This document shows positions 16,875 to 26,169 of a stretch of DNA of 64,000 bases, piece by piece. The position numbers and the translations under genes are program-made. Source of the DNA: DASVNK01 sp036383895 (GTDB taxonomy: Bacteria; Verrucomicrobiota; Verrucomicrobiia; Limisphaerales; SXQI01); contig DASVNK010000063.1 in NCBI GenBank assembly GCA_036383895.1, positions 1 through 64,000 on the forward strand, given 5' to 3'. Below the pieces are notes generated by a model, which did no database searches, was not told the origin of the DNA, and saw only the letters and a program-made list of their open reading frames with translations. The number at the start of each line of letters is the position of its first letter. The stretch's first letter is position 1.

Positions 16875-18529
16875 CGTTGTGCTTTCAGTTGTAGCTCCCT
16901 CAACTTTCGCATCGAACTTCCTTCATCGCGGCCGAACAAATCATGCAGCCGCGAATACTCCGCGTACAACGAATCGTAAACATCCTTGTGCCGACGCTCC
17001 GGTCGGTACGTCTCCTTCGCGGCACGCACCATTTTCTTCGCGGCCGCGTGAATATCCTTGTGCACCCCGGCCGCCACGGTTCCCCACATTGCCGCGCCCA
17101 ACGCGCTCGTCTCGTGCGCCGCCGCCACTTCAATCGGCCGCTGCAATACATCCGCGTAAATCTGCATCAGCACCGGGTTTTTCTGCGCCAACCCGCCGCT
17201 GGCCACAATTTTCCGAATCTCCACTCCCTTGTTCGTGAACGCCTCCACAATCTTCCGCGTCCCAAACGCCGTCGCTTCGATCAACGCCCGGTAAATCTCA
17301 TGCGGCCGCGTTTGAATCGTTAGCCCCATCAACACGCCCGTTAAATCCGCATTTACCAGAATTGATCGGTTTCCATTCCACCAGTCCAGCGCCAGCAACC
17401 CACTTTCCCCCGGGCGCAACTTCGCCGCTTGTTTCGACAGCTCCGCATGTAAATCCTTACCTCCCGTGCGTGGGCAACCATGTTCCACATACCACGCAAA
17501 TAAATCTCCCACGCCACTCTGCCCTGCTTCATACCCCCAATACCCCGGCACAATTCCGTCCAGCACCACGCCACAAATTCCTTCCGCCTCCACGCGCTCT
17601 TCCGACATCAACAAATGACACGTCGAAGTTCCCATGATCATCGCCAGCGTCCCCGGTCGCGTGACACCGCACGCTGGCACACCCGCATGCGCATCAATAT
17701 TGCCCGCCGCCACCGCAATCCCTTCGCGCAACTTCAATCGTCGCGCCATCTCCGCCGTCAATCCACCCGCGCGCTCGCCAAGCTGAATCACCTCGCCCGG
17801 CAGCTTTTCATCCACCACGTTCTCCAACTTCGGATGCAATCCCCGAAAGAATGCTTCGCTCGGATACTCCCATCCCTCTCCACTCCTCTGCACGCGCATT
17901 CCCTTGAAACCCGCTGCCGAAACATTCCGCGTCGGTTCACCGGTTAGCTGCCAAACGATCCAATCTCCCCCCTCAATGAAAAAATCCGCCGCCTCATAAA
18001 CCTCCGGCGCTTCGCGCACCGTCTCCAGCACCTTCGAGTAAAACCATTCACTCGAATACTTCCCGCCGTAAGCCCGCACGAATTCCTCCCCGCGCGCGCG
18101 CCCGAGTTCGTTGATTGTATCGGCCTCGGGTTGCGTCGCGTGATGCTTCCACAATTTAACCCACGCGTGGGGACTCTTCGCGAATCGTCGATCGAAAGTA
18201 AGCGGCGTGCCATTGCTCTTCACTGGCAACACCGTGCACGACGTAAAATCTGTTCCGATGCCCACCACGCTCTCGGCGCGCGCCTTTGCCTTGCGCAAAA
18301 CCGCCGGCACTACCGCTTCCAGAGCGGCCAAATAATCTGCCGGATCCTGTAACGCCGATTTCGCCTTTAACTCCGTTTTTGTGCCGGGCAACTTCCCTTC
18401 AATCACCCCGCTCGCGTACTCGTGCACCGCGGTCGACAACCCACGCCCATTCCGCGCGTCCACCAACACCGCCCGCGCAGACAACGTCCCAAAATCAATC
18501 CCGATCACGAATGCATCCGCCACGCGCAC
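16871..18529 (-). CDS. araB: Ribulokinase-type FGGY carbohydrate kinase
   Basis: A 552-residue sugar kinase that would phosphorylate L-ribulose, or a related ketose, with ATP. It begins GIDFGTLSARAVLVDARNG (phosphate loop) and includes GIGTDFTSCTVLPV, FIEGGDWIVWQLTGE, AAGNIDAHAGVPACGV (catalytic Asp), IMGTSTCHLLMS and the ATP-binding ATAFGTRKIVEAF and IVASGGLAQKNPVLMQIYAD. These match AraB closely, including its unusually long length among FGGY kinases. The start is GTG 18529. No araA or araD adjoins it; the downstream genes are GNAT and ABC ATPases. The symbol is a family-level assignment. Confidence 0.85.
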   Translation of the reverse strand: MRVADAFVIGIDFGTLSARAVLVDARNGRGLSTAVHEYASGVIEGKLPGTKTELKAKSALQDPADYLAALEAVVPAVLRKAKARAESVVGIGTDFTSCTVLPVKSNGTPLTFDRRFAKSPHAWVKLWKHHATQPEADTINELGRARGEEFVRAYGGKYSSEWFYSKVLETVREAPEVYEAADFFIEGGDWIVWQLTGEPTRNVSAAGFKGMRVQRSGEGWEYPSEAFFRGLHPKLENVVDEKLPGEVIQLGERAGGLTAEMARRLKLREGIAVAAGNIDAHAGVPACGVTRPGTLAMIMGTSTCHLLMSEERVEAEGICGVVLDGIVPGYWGYEAGQSGVGDLFAWYVEHGCPRTGGKDLHAELSKQAAKLRPGESGLLALDWWNGNRSILVNADLTGVLMGLTIQTRPHEIYRALIEATAFGTRKIVEAFTNKGVEIRKIVASGGLAQKNPVLMQIYADVLQRPIEVAAAHETSALGAAMWGTVAAGVHKDIHAAAKKMVRAAKETYRPERRHKDVYDSLYAEYSRLHDLFGRDEGSSMRKLRELQLKAQR

Positions 18530-18587
18530 TGTGATATTCCCGCCCGTGAAGGCTGGAAAGAAAAAGCGTCGTAGTAGAGGAGCGGGT

Positions 18588-19559
18588 TTACCCTTCCAAC
18601 TCCGCGAGCGTCATCTCGCGAATGATATCGGCGAATTGAAACTCGCGTTTCCAACCCAGCACCGTCTCCGCTTTGCTCGGGTCACCCACCAGGCACTGCG
18701 CTTCCGTTGGACGAAACAACTTTGGATCCTGTTTCACGTAATTCTTCCAATCCAACTCCACTGAAGCGAAGGCAATCTCCACCACGTCCTGCACGCTGTG
18801 CAATTCGCCGGTGGCAAATATGAAATCTTCCGGAGGCTCATGTTGCAGAGCGAGCCACATTCCGCGGACGTAATCTTTGGCGTGGCCCCAATCTCTTTTC
18901 GCGCTCGTATCGCCGAGCAACAGCTCGTTCTGTTTTCCCAACTTGATGGCCGCGGCGGCGCGACAAATCTTTTTCGTGACAAAGTTCTCTCCGCGCCGGG
19001 GTGATTCGTGATTGTAGAGAATGCCGTTGCTCGCGAATATCCCGAAGCTGCGCCGATACACCTGCACCATCTGCGTTGCGAACGCTTTTGCGCAGCCATA
19101 CGGATTCACCGGCGCCATCGGAGTATCGACCGTCTGCGGACTCTCTTGGGCGTCTCCGAAAATCTCGCCGGAGGCAGCGTGGAAAAACTTCGCTGGTTTC
19201 GACATTGCGCGGACGATCTCCAGCAAACGCAGTGTCCCCATTGCGGTCACTTCGCACGTGCCTTCGGGATCTTCGAAACTGCGGCCGACATGACTCTGCG
19301 CGGCTAAATGATAAATCTCGTCCGGCTTGCTTTTATCGATCATTGCGCGCAACCCGGCTGGATCACTCAAATCGCCGGGATGGAAGAAAAGACGTTTCTT
19401 GTAGGTCGTTGAATCCTGAAACAAACGCCCAACCCATGACCGCTCCAGGTCCTCAGTGCTCCGGGTGATGCCGTGCACCTCGTAACCCTTGCTGAGGAGA
19501 AGTTCAGTTAAATAAGAGCCGTCCTGGCCCGTCACGCCTGTGATCAGCGCTTTAGGCAT
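18588..19559 (-). CDS. GDP-mannose 4,6-dehydratase paralogue 1
   Basis: A 323-residue extended short-chain dehydrogenase. It has the NAD(P) loop ITGVTGQDGSYLTELLL, the family's YHLAAQSHVGRSF, the catalytic Ser region HAASGEIFG and YxxxK as YGCAKAFA. It also has the nucleotide-sugar segments NHESPRRGENFVTKK and LGDTSAKRDWGHAKDYVRGMW. The ATG at 19559 is used; an in-frame TTG lies two codons upstream. Compared with the upstream paralogue, it has a more divergent N-terminal region (TRSTEDLERSWVGRLFQD) and a Gly in SSSE/ASGE. It may act on a related substrate. 42 bp separate the two genes. Confidence 0.85.
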   Translation of the reverse strand: MPKALITGVTGQDGSYLTELLLSKGYEVHGITRSTEDLERSWVGRLFQDSTTYKKRLFFHPGDLSDPAGLRAMIDKSKPDEIYHLAAQSHVGRSFEDPEGTCEVTAMGTLRLLEIVRAMSKPAKFFHAASGEIFGDAQESPQTVDTPMAPVNPYGCAKAFATQMVQVYRRSFGIFASNGILYNHESPRRGENFVTKKICRAAAAIKLGKQNELLLGDTSAKRDWGHAKDYVRGMWLALQHEPPEDFIFATGELHSVQDVVEIAFASVELDWKNYVKQDPKLFRPTEAQCLVGDPSKAETVLGWKREFQFADIIREMTLAELEG

Positions 19560-19601
19560 CGGCAATTTTCAAATGCATCCCGGAGGTTTAACTGCATCGG
19601 C

Positions 19602-20615
19602 TTACGAAGTCACCTTCGCGCGACCTTCGCGATGGTCGCGCAGCAACTGGATATCCGCATCCACCATCAATCTCACCAGATCAGCAAACTTCGTCTTCGG
19701 CTCCCAGCCAAGCTTCTTCTTCGCCTTGCTGTAATCGCCAATCAACAAATCAACCTCCGCCGGGCGGTAATAACGCGGATCGATCTCCACATATTTCTTC
19801 CAATCCAATCCCGCGTGACTGAAGGACAAATCGAGAAATTCGCGGATGGTATGTGTCTCGTTCGTCGCAATGACGTAATCATCGGGCTCGGGCTGTTGCA
19901 ACATCAACCACATCGCTTCCACATATTCCTTCGCGTAACCCCAGTCGCGTTTGGAATCCAAGTTCCCGAGATACAACTTGTCCTGCAAACCTGCCTTAAT
20001 ATGCGCAATGGCCCGCGTGATCTTGCGGGTCACGAATGTTTCACCGCGACGTGGAGATTCGTGGTTAAACAAAATCCCGTTGCTCGCGTGCATTCCGTAT
20101 GACTCGCGATAATTCATCGTGATGAAATACGAATAGACCTTCGCGCAGGCATATGGACTCCGCGGATAAAACGGCGTCGCCTCGGTTTGCGGCACTTCCA
20201 GCACCTTCCCGTACATCTCGCTCGATGACGCCTGGTAAAACCGCGGCTTCAAACCGACTTGGCGAATTGACTCGAGCAGGCGGACGGTCCCCGAACCGGT
20301 GATGTCGGTCGTGTATTCCGGACAATCGAAGCTCACGCGCACATGGCTCTGCGCGGCGAGGTTGTAGATTTCGTCCGGCTGAATCTTCGCGATCAATCGA
20401 GCCAACCCGCTCCCGTCGGCGAGGTCGCCGTATTCCAAAAACAAGCGCCCTTCCTTTAGGCGCGGATCGGTGTAGATCGGGTCAATGCGACCACGATTAA
20501 ACGTGCTGGTGCGGCGCACGATCCCGTGCACTTCGTATCCCTTCTCGAGCAACAATTCTGCGAGGTAAGATCCGTCCTGTCCTGTGATCCCTGTGATCAG
20601 CGCTTTTTTGGCCAT
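19602..20615 (-). CDS. gmd: GDP-mannose 4,6-dehydratase
   Basis: Gmd (337 residues) converts GDP-D-mannose to GDP-4-keto-6-deoxy-D-mannose, precursor of fucose, rhamnose and related deoxy sugars for surface glycans. Signatures: ITGITGQDGSYLAELLLEKG, VRRTSTFNRGRID (typical of true Gmd), YNLAAQSHVRVSFD, YQASSSEMYG, YPRSPYACAKVYSY, NHESPRRGETFVTRK, and LGNLDSKRDWGYAKEYVEAMW. ATG 20615 is preceded by GGAGA. The expected partner Fcl/GMER is not adjacent; a second Gmd-like gene is. Confidence 0.95.
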   Translation of the reverse strand: MAKKALITGITGQDGSYLAELLLEKGYEVHGIVRRTSTFNRGRIDPIYTDPRLKEGRLFLEYGDLADGSGLARLIAKIQPDEIYNLAAQSHVRVSFDCPEYTTDITGSGTVRLLESIRQVGLKPRFYQASSSEMYGKVLEVPQTEATPFYPRSPYACAKVYSYFITMNYRESYGMHASNGILFNHESPRRGETFVTRKITRAIAHIKAGLQDKLYLGNLDSKRDWGYAKEYVEAMWLMLQQPEPDDYVIATNETHTIREFLDLSFSHAGLDWKKYVEIDPRYYRPAEVDLLIGDYSKAKKKLGWEPKTKFADLVRLMVDADIQLLRDHREGRAKVTS

Positions 20616-20758
20616 ATTCTCCGTCCGCGAAGGTTGCGGAAAAAGAGGTGGATTCCGCAAGTGTAGAACCACCGGACTATACGCCCCGGACTTTTCACGA
20701 ACTTATCTCAGGAATATTACTGAGTTCCGTGGTGGACCATCGCACTCTGAAGCGGAAT

Positions 20759-21385
20759 CTACGGTTTCGGCACCTTAATCGTGCTAATCATCAAACTCCC
20801 ACTCACCACAAACAACAGCGACAACGGATGCCACGCCTTCCCGAGCAACATCACATCGCCCCACCATATATTCTCCCCCGTCAGCCCCATGCGATAGATC
20901 ACCGCCATCAGAATGACGAGGAACACACTGGTGGGAATCGGCGTGCCTTCGAAATACTTCACCTTCCCCGTCTCGACGTTCGTTAGCGAAGCGGAAGTCA
21001 CATTGAATCGCGCCAACCGGCTAATGCCGCAGCAAACAAAATAGGTGAGGCAAACCACATCCCAGAATCCGCGTAGGCCGAGGGTGAACCCGATGACGGC
21101 CGGCGCCACACCGAATGAAACAATGTCTGCGAGGGAATCCAGGTCCGCGCCGAGCAATGATTGCCGGCGCTTATTCAACCGCGCGACGTAGCCATCCAAC
21201 GCGTCGAAGACCAGCGCCACAATCGGCAGAATGAACGCTGCGGTAAGATCTGCGGCGCGCTCCCGCGCGATATATCCCAGGCACAGGAAAATCGTTATTG
21301 CTCCGCAACTCGCATTCCCCAGCGTCAGCAAATCCGCCAGCGTGTAGGACCGGATCATCGACAGGCGCTGCTTCTTTGGGTCCAT
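20759..21385 (-). CDS. pssA: CDP-diacylglycerol-serine O-phosphatidyltransferase
   Basis: An integral membrane enzyme of 208 residues making phosphatidylserine from CDP-diacylglycerol and serine, the first committed step to phosphatidylethanolamine. The CDP-alcohol phosphotransferase motif is intact: DALDGYVARLNKRRQSLLGA then DLDSLAD (about residues 63-89). About six hydrophobic segments are present, and the N-terminal SYTLADLLTLGNASCGAIT is typical of the PssA type II subgroup. It lies 9 bp after def. No psd gene adjoins it. Confidence 0.9.
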   Translation of the reverse strand: MDPKKQRLSMIRSYTLADLLTLGNASCGAITIFLCLGYIARERAADLTAAFILPIVALVFDALDGYVARLNKRRQSLLGADLDSLADIVSFGVAPAVIGFTLGLRGFWDVVCLTYFVCCGISRLARFNVTSASLTNVETGKVKYFEGTPIPTSVFLVILMAVIYRMGLTGENIWWGDVMLLGKAWHPLSLLFVVSGSLMISTIKVPKP

Positions 21386-21394
21386 GCGCCGAGA

Positions 21395-21976
21395 TTAGCC
21401 GCGTCTGCGAGCTTTGTTCAAAGCATTGCGCGTTGAGTAAACCAATCCATCCAGCTCCGGTTTGATCTTCTTCAACGCAGCCTTCTCCATTCGGTCGATG
21501 AACAGCACGCCGTGCAAATGATCATATTCGTGCTGCACCGCCCTGGAAAGTAAGCCACCGGCGCGGAATTCAATCTTCTCGCCCTTCGCGTTCATTGCGG
21601 TTACATCGATCGACTCCGGCCGCGAAACGTCCGCGTAAATTTCCGGAAAACTTAAACATCCTTCCGGCCCGGCCACTGGATCGTTCACCGCTTTCCATTC
21701 CGGATTGATCAAGACCAGCGGCATGATCGATGCCGGATCTGCCGGCGCGCCGTTCAGCTCCAAAGTTGATGGGCGATCTGTCGCCTCGCGCACATCGATC
21801 ACGGTCAACTGCAGCGCGCGTCCCACCTGCTGCGCGGCGAGTCCGACGCCTTTTTCGTGATACATCGTGTCGAGCATGTCCTGAATCAGTTGCTCGATTT
21901 CCGGCGTGATCTTCTCGATGCGCGCACCCTTTTGACGCAACACCGGGTGCCCATACTGAACAATTGGCAGCTTCAT
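21395..21976 (-). CDS. def: Peptide deformylase
   Basis: A metalloenzyme of 193 residues that removes the formyl group from nascent proteins. The three motifs are intact: GVGLAAQQVG (about 42-51), EGCLSFP (about 105-111, metal Cys) and QHEYDHLHG (about 150-158, metal His pair and catalytic Glu). The C-terminal tail is longer than the minimal enzyme. It sits between parB and pssA, and no fmt gene adjoins it. Confidence 0.96.
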   Translation of the reverse strand: MKLPIVQYGHPVLRQKGARIEKITPEIEQLIQDMLDTMYHEKGVGLAAQQVGRALQLTVIDVREATDRPSTLELNGAPADPASIMPLVLINPEWKAVNDPVAGPEGCLSFPEIYADVSRPESIDVTAMNAKGEKIEFRAGGLLSRAVQHEYDHLHGVLFIDRMEKAALKKIKPELDGLVYSTRNALNKARRRG

Positions 21977-21989
21977 CCCCTGCGACCCC

Positions 21990-22934
21990 CTAATCCATTT
22001 TAACTCCGATCACGTCCAAGACGCGATCCAGGTCATCATCGTTGAAAAATCGAATTTCCACCGCGCCTTTGCCCTTCCGATACCGCACCAACACCTTCGT
22101 CCCAAATCGCTCCTGCAATTTCGTTTGCAACTCGGCGATATGAACATCCGGCGTAAAAGGCGGCTTCGTCGCCAATCCATTCGCGCTCGGCGCTGCCTTC
22201 GTTTGCTGGCTTCGTTCGCTGACCAACTGCTCCGTCTCGCGCACGCTGCGCCCGTCGCGAATTACTTCCTCGGCAATCACCTTCTGCGATTCCGGACTGG
22301 TCATTCCTAAAATCGCGCGTGCATGACCAAACGTCAGCAATCCATTTCGCACGTAGCTTTGGATGTCCGGATGCAATTGCAGCAGCCGCAGAACATTCGC
22401 AACGGTCGCGCGATTCTTACCCACCTTCTGCGCGGCCTCTTCCTGGGTCAGCGAAAAATCTTTAATCAACTTTGCGTAACCGAGCGCCTCCTCAATCACG
22501 TTGAGGTTCTCGCGCTGTAGATTCTCAATCAGCGCCAACTCCAAAACTTTCCGGTCGTCCGCCTCGCGCACCAGCACGGGCAATTCCGTCAACCCCGCCA
22601 CCTGCGCCGCGCGCCAACGCCGTTCTCCGGCGATTAATTCAAACGAACCATTCTTCGCCCGCACGATTAACGGCTGAAGCACGCCCTGCTCCTTGATTGA
22701 GTCCGCCAATTCTTTGATGGAGTCGTCGCTGAAATCTTTGCGCGGTTGAAATGGGCAGGGAACGATCCGGGTCACGGGAATACGCTGCACCACTTCCCCG
22801 GCGGGCTTCGCCGGGACTGATGCTGCTGCGCTGACGGGAGCTGAAACGGGAGGCGTTGTCGTCGTCGCCGGAGGTTTGCCGGGAGAACCGCCCATCAATG
22901 CACCCAACCCGCGACCCAAAGCTGGTTTGGCCAT
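21990..22934 (-). CDS. parB: ParB/Spo0J family chromosome partitioning protein
   Basis: A centromere-binding CTPase of 314 residues. A Pro/Ala/Thr-rich N-terminus (KPALGRGLGALMGGSP, typical of chromosomal ParB) is followed by the ParB N domain with IVPCPFQPRKDF, LIAGERRWRAAQ and the ENLQREN CTP-binding motifs. Next comes the helix-turn-helix SLTQEEAAQKVGKNRATVANVLRLLQL and a C-terminal dimerisation region. No parA gene is next to it, which is unusual for chromosomal parABS. No parS consensus was found by eye nearby. Confidence 0.95.
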   Translation of the reverse strand: MAKPALGRGLGALMGGSPGKPPATTTTPPVSAPVSAAASVPAKPAGEVVQRIPVTRIVPCPFQPRKDFSDDSIKELADSIKEQGVLQPLIVRAKNGSFELIAGERRWRAAQVAGLTELPVLVREADDRKVLELALIENLQRENLNVIEEALGYAKLIKDFSLTQEEAAQKVGKNRATVANVLRLLQLHPDIQSYVRNGLLTFGHARAILGMTSPESQKVIAEEVIRDGRSVRETEQLVSERSQQTKAAPSANGLATKPPFTPDVHIAELQTKLQERFGTKVLVRYRKGKGAVEIRFFNDDDLDRVLDVIGVKMD

Positions 22935-22993
22935 GGGTGGAGAGTGGAGGACGCCTAAACCCTTGTCAAAATTTTAGCATCGCGGCCGAGGAA

Positions 22994-24007
22994 CTACACT
23001 GCGGACTCTCGCACATGCACCCAGGTGTGCACGTGCGGGTCACCGCGGAAATACCAAAGCATTGCCGGCCCTTCGATCTGCCAGACGTCCCAAACTTTAT
23101 CGTCGCCCAAATCATGGTTCTTATAGAAGGCCATGTGCAAGTTATCGAATCCGTTTTTCTCGATTAACTTCATCGACTCCTCCGCATCCGCCTTCCGGAA
23201 GGGCGCCAGCAAATCCGCCATCACTTTCCGCGCGAGTTCCTTCTGGTCGCGGGTCAGCCCGCCGATCGGAATTCCTTCCAAACCACTCGTTGTCCCCTTC
23301 AACTTCACGGTTTGCTCCTTGCGCTCCGGACGAGCCCGGTCCTTCAACGCTGTCTCGCGTTGTTTTCCATCTAGCGCCGCGAATAATTCATTCGCCCGCT
23401 TCGCTTGGAACCAATAAGCGTTCCCGGGATGATCCGCCGGCTCGGCATCCTTGTCGCCCGCCTGGTGCCCATAAAAGATCGGTCCGCCGAACGCCGCGCC
23501 GGCCACTGAATCGCCATCACACCGGCGCGTCACATGCCGCCCGGTGAAAACGAACTGAAACTTCCCAGTGCCCGGTTCGCCGAACAGCGCCACCGAACAA
23601 TCGCCAAAACCCTTTTCGCCGTTGTCGTGCTCCACCGCTTCCAATACCGGCTTCGCGTATTCCTCGCTGTGTAACCCGATAAAAATCTCCCGAATCAACT
23701 CCTGCTGCTCTTTGCTCATCCCCTCGATTTTTGGCTTCGTGATATACCACGCGTTATCGATCTTCGATTGCAGCTCATGCCCGAACGGAAAACAAATCTC
23801 CCCTCGCTGCTTCTCGTTTAGAGTTTTGTAGAGCTGCGTCACCAACGTTTCCGCTGGCGCGGACGCCTTCAATTTATCCGCCGCTTCCACCACCGAACCG
23901 AACGGCAACAAAACACTGGCCGCTGCGGCACTCTTCAAAAACTTCCGGCGCGAAAACGGGAAGGCGTCACAACAATCGCACGATGCAGCAATAATTTTCC
24001 TGGGCAT
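22994..24007 (-). CDS. DUF3500 domain protein with twin-arginine signal
   Basis: A 337-residue exported protein. Near residue 19 there is a Tat-type signal (FSRRKFLKSAAAASVLLPFG), and the body matches the DUF3500 family: repeated pairs of 'Lx..Q...' helices, EHDNGEKGFGDCSVALFGEP, HPGNAYWFQAKRANELFAALDGKQ, and the C-terminal MLWYFRGDPHVHTWVHVRE ending. The N-terminal CDCCDAF before the Arg pair is unusual. Function of DUF3500 is unknown to me; the Tat signal suggests a folded, perhaps cofactor-bearing, periplasmic protein. A second DUF3500 gene is at 41.2-42.2 kb. Confidence 0.75.
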   Translation of the reverse strand: MPRKIIAASCDCCDAFPFSRRKFLKSAAAASVLLPFGSVVEAADKLKASAPAETLVTQLYKTLNEKQRGEICFPFGHELQSKIDNAWYITKPKIEGMSKEQQELIREIFIGLHSEEYAKPVLEAVEHDNGEKGFGDCSVALFGEPGTGKFQFVFTGRHVTRRCDGDSVAGAAFGGPIFYGHQAGDKDAEPADHPGNAYWFQAKRANELFAALDGKQRETALKDRARPERKEQTVKLKGTTSGLEGIPIGGLTRDQKELARKVMADLLAPFRKADAEESMKLIEKNGFDNLHMAFYKNHDLGDDKVWDVWQIEGPAMLWYFRGDPHVHTWVHVRESAV

Positions 24008-24135
24008 ATCTCTGTGCTAGCACTTTGGCGTCCCGAGTCAAAACAAAGATTTGCCACGGATTGCTTGGAAGGTCTCATTCCTCGCGTCTCCCATTGAACC
24101 GCACCTCAATCACTGGCATTTTGACTTCACCAACG

Positions 24136-24717
24136 ATGATGCAACAAATCGCGATTATCCTTCCTGCAGGAAAACTCTTCGATCGCCTTTTTGCCGAAGT
24201 AATTGCCCCTCTGTCCACGCACCAGATTCAACTCTCCCGCATTTCCACTCACCTCACCGAGCCCCAGCTCACGGCCACCCTCCAACACCTTGCCAACTCC
24301 ACCTCCGTCATCGCGGACCTCACTGCTCGCAACCCGAACGTGCTCTTCCTCACTGGTTACGCCCGCGCTCTCAACAAACCGATCACCTACATCACGCAAC
24401 ATGCCGAAGACTTCCCCTTCTCCGCCGAGCCAATTGTCTACGCCTCGGACCTAAACTTTTTGCGCAACGAACTTCTCTCGTCCGTCTCCGGTCAAGCTGG
24501 ACAAGCTCATTCTGCCCCCACCAAAGACACTGCCCGCGCAAAATTCCTCTCCATCTTCGGCGACCTGCTCCAAAAACACGGCTACGAACACCGCGGTCCC
24601 ATCGAACAGAACGAACCGACGGTGTTTACCCTCGTTGACCAATCGATGGACCTCCCTCTCGTTCAGGAGATTGCCCGCCGGGGACGCGAGCTCAACCTGC
24701 GCGTTCGCCTCATGTGA
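24136..24717 (+). CDS. Protein with nucleoside-2-deoxyribosyltransferase-like N-terminal half
   Basis: A cytoplasmic protein of 193 residues. The segment SVIADLTARNPNVLFLTGYA followed by RALNKPITYITQ closely follows the 'iaDLtgrNPNV..ElGyAhAl.Kpvili.q' pattern. That pattern is typical of TIR-like or nucleoside 2-deoxyribosyltransferase-fold proteins. The C-terminal 70 residues (KFLSIFGDLLQKHGYEHRGP...) have no motif I know. ATG 24136 is followed by another ATG (24139); the longer upstream frame gives an implausible N-terminus. It stands between the divergent DUF3500 gene and the glycosidase pair. Enzyme activity is not established. Confidence 0.7.
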   Translation: MMQQIAIILPAGKLFDRLFAEVIAPLSTHQIQLSRISTHLTEPQLTATLQHLANSTSVIADLTARNPNVLFLTGYARALNKPITYITQHAEDFPFSAEPIVYASDLNFLRNELLSSVSGQAGQAHSAPTKDTARAKFLSIFGDLLQKHGYEHRGPIEQNEPTVFTLVDQSMDLPLVQEIARRGRELNLRVRLM

Positions 24718-24875
24718 CCTGACCTATTGCCGGCTTATCCCGGCTCTAATGGCGGGCCCCTACCCACATCTCGGGGAGCCCACGGGGTCGACATGCCATC
24801 CGCGACGACCGATTTTAAAGCGCGACGAAAATGTATTTCGGGCGGGCAATTACAACGCCCGAGAACAGAAACTTG

Positions 24876-26165
24876 ATGAACGCAGCACAATCAACTTTGG
24901 ACCAACTGATCGGCCCCGAGCAGTTCTTTTGGGCCGCCGGCATCGAGGACACGTTCATCACCGCTCCTTTCCCCAAAACCAACCGCACTCTCGACGAATA
25001 CGAACTTACTCAACATTACGACCGTTGGTTCGAGGATATCGGCCTTATGCAGGATCTCGGCATTCGGCACGCCCGCTACGGCATCCCGTGGCACCGCATC
25101 AACCCCACCGCCAACACTTGGGACTGGAGCTTCGCCGACCGTGCCATAGACCGCCTGCTCGATTGCGGAATCCATCCCATTCTCGACCTGGTTCATTACG
25201 GTTTGCCTTCGTGGATCGAAAACGCCTACGCGAATCCCGATTTCCCTCTCTATATGGCGGAATACTCCCGCCGAGCTGCCGAACGCTTCAAAGATCGAAT
25301 ACGACTTTGGACCCCGCTGAATGAACCGCGCGTTACTGCCTGGTATTGCGGCAAACTCGGCTGGTGGCCCCCGGGTCTGCGTGGCTGGACTGGCTTCCTC
25401 AAGGTTCTCATTGGCGTCTGTCGTGGAATCGTTCAATCCGGCAAAGCGATTCAGGATGTTGATCCGGAGAATCTCCTCGTCCACGTCGATGCGACTGATC
25501 TTTACGAATCCGCGGATCCATCTCTTCAAGATGAGGTCACGCGCCGGCAGGAAATCGTCTTCCTCGCGCTCGACCTCGTCAGCGGCAAAGTCACCGCCGA
25601 ACATTCGCTTTATCCTTGGCTCCTGAAAAACGGCGTTCGCGAAGCAGACCTGAGTTGGTTCCGCGAAAATTCACTTCGCCTCGAAATTATAGGCATCAAT
25701 CTCTACCCGCTCTTCTCCCAAAAAGTTCTTAAGCGTTCGCCGCACCTTCGCATTCAAATGCCCTACGCTGGTGGCGATATCGTCGCGCGTTTAGGAAAGA
25801 TGTATTCCGAACGCTACGAGGTTCCTGTCTTCGTTTCTGAGACCGCATCTCTCGGTTCCGTTAAAAAACGCAGCGCCTGGCTTAGAGATTCCGTCCAATC
25901 GCTTCGCGCAGCGCGCGAGAACGGCATACCCATCGTTGGTTACACCTGGTGGCCGTTGTTCGCCCTCGTCACCTGGGCTTACCGCCAGGGAACACATCCG
26001 CCCGAATACTATCTAAAACAGATGGGCCTCTGGGATCTCATGGCCGACGATCACGGAAATTTAAATCGCGTGCGCACTCCGCTTGTCGACGAGTTCAAAG
26101 CCCTCGTCGCGGGAGGCGCAGCTTCGGTTGCTAACATCAACTCAACCCACGCTGAACGGAGGTAA
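24876..26165 (+). CDS. Clan GH-A beta-glycosidase (GH1-like)
   Basis: A 429-residue TIM-barrel glycosidase of the BglB/GH1-like group. The acid/base motif is TPLNEPRVTAW (about 146-156), the nucleophile motif is PVFVSETAS near residue 320, and IGINLYPLFSQ is typical of the strand before it. The ATG at 24876 is preferred to the in-frame ATG 15 codons earlier because family-like sequence begins just after it. No signal peptide is seen, so it is predicted cytoplasmic. It ends five bases before the next glycosidase, whose ribosome binding site overlaps its stop. Substrate unknown. Confidence 0.8.
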   Translation: MNAAQSTLDQLIGPEQFFWAAGIEDTFITAPFPKTNRTLDEYELTQHYDRWFEDIGLMQDLGIRHARYGIPWHRINPTANTWDWSFADRAIDRLLDCGIHPILDLVHYGLPSWIENAYANPDFPLYMAEYSRRAAERFKDRIRLWTPLNEPRVTAWYCGKLGWWPPGLRGWTGFLKVLIGVCRGIVQSGKAIQDVDPENLLVHVDATDLYESADPSLQDEVTRRQEIVFLALDLVSGKVTAEHSLYPWLLKNGVREADLSWFRENSLRLEIIGINLYPLFSQKVLKRSPHLRIQMPYAGGDIVARLGKMYSERYEVPVFVSETASLGSVKKRSAWLRDSVQSLRAARENGIPIVGYTWWPLFALVTWAYRQGTHPPEYYLKQMGLWDLMADDHGNLNRVRTPLVDEFKALVAGGAASVANINSTHAERR

Positions 26166-26169
26166 AACG

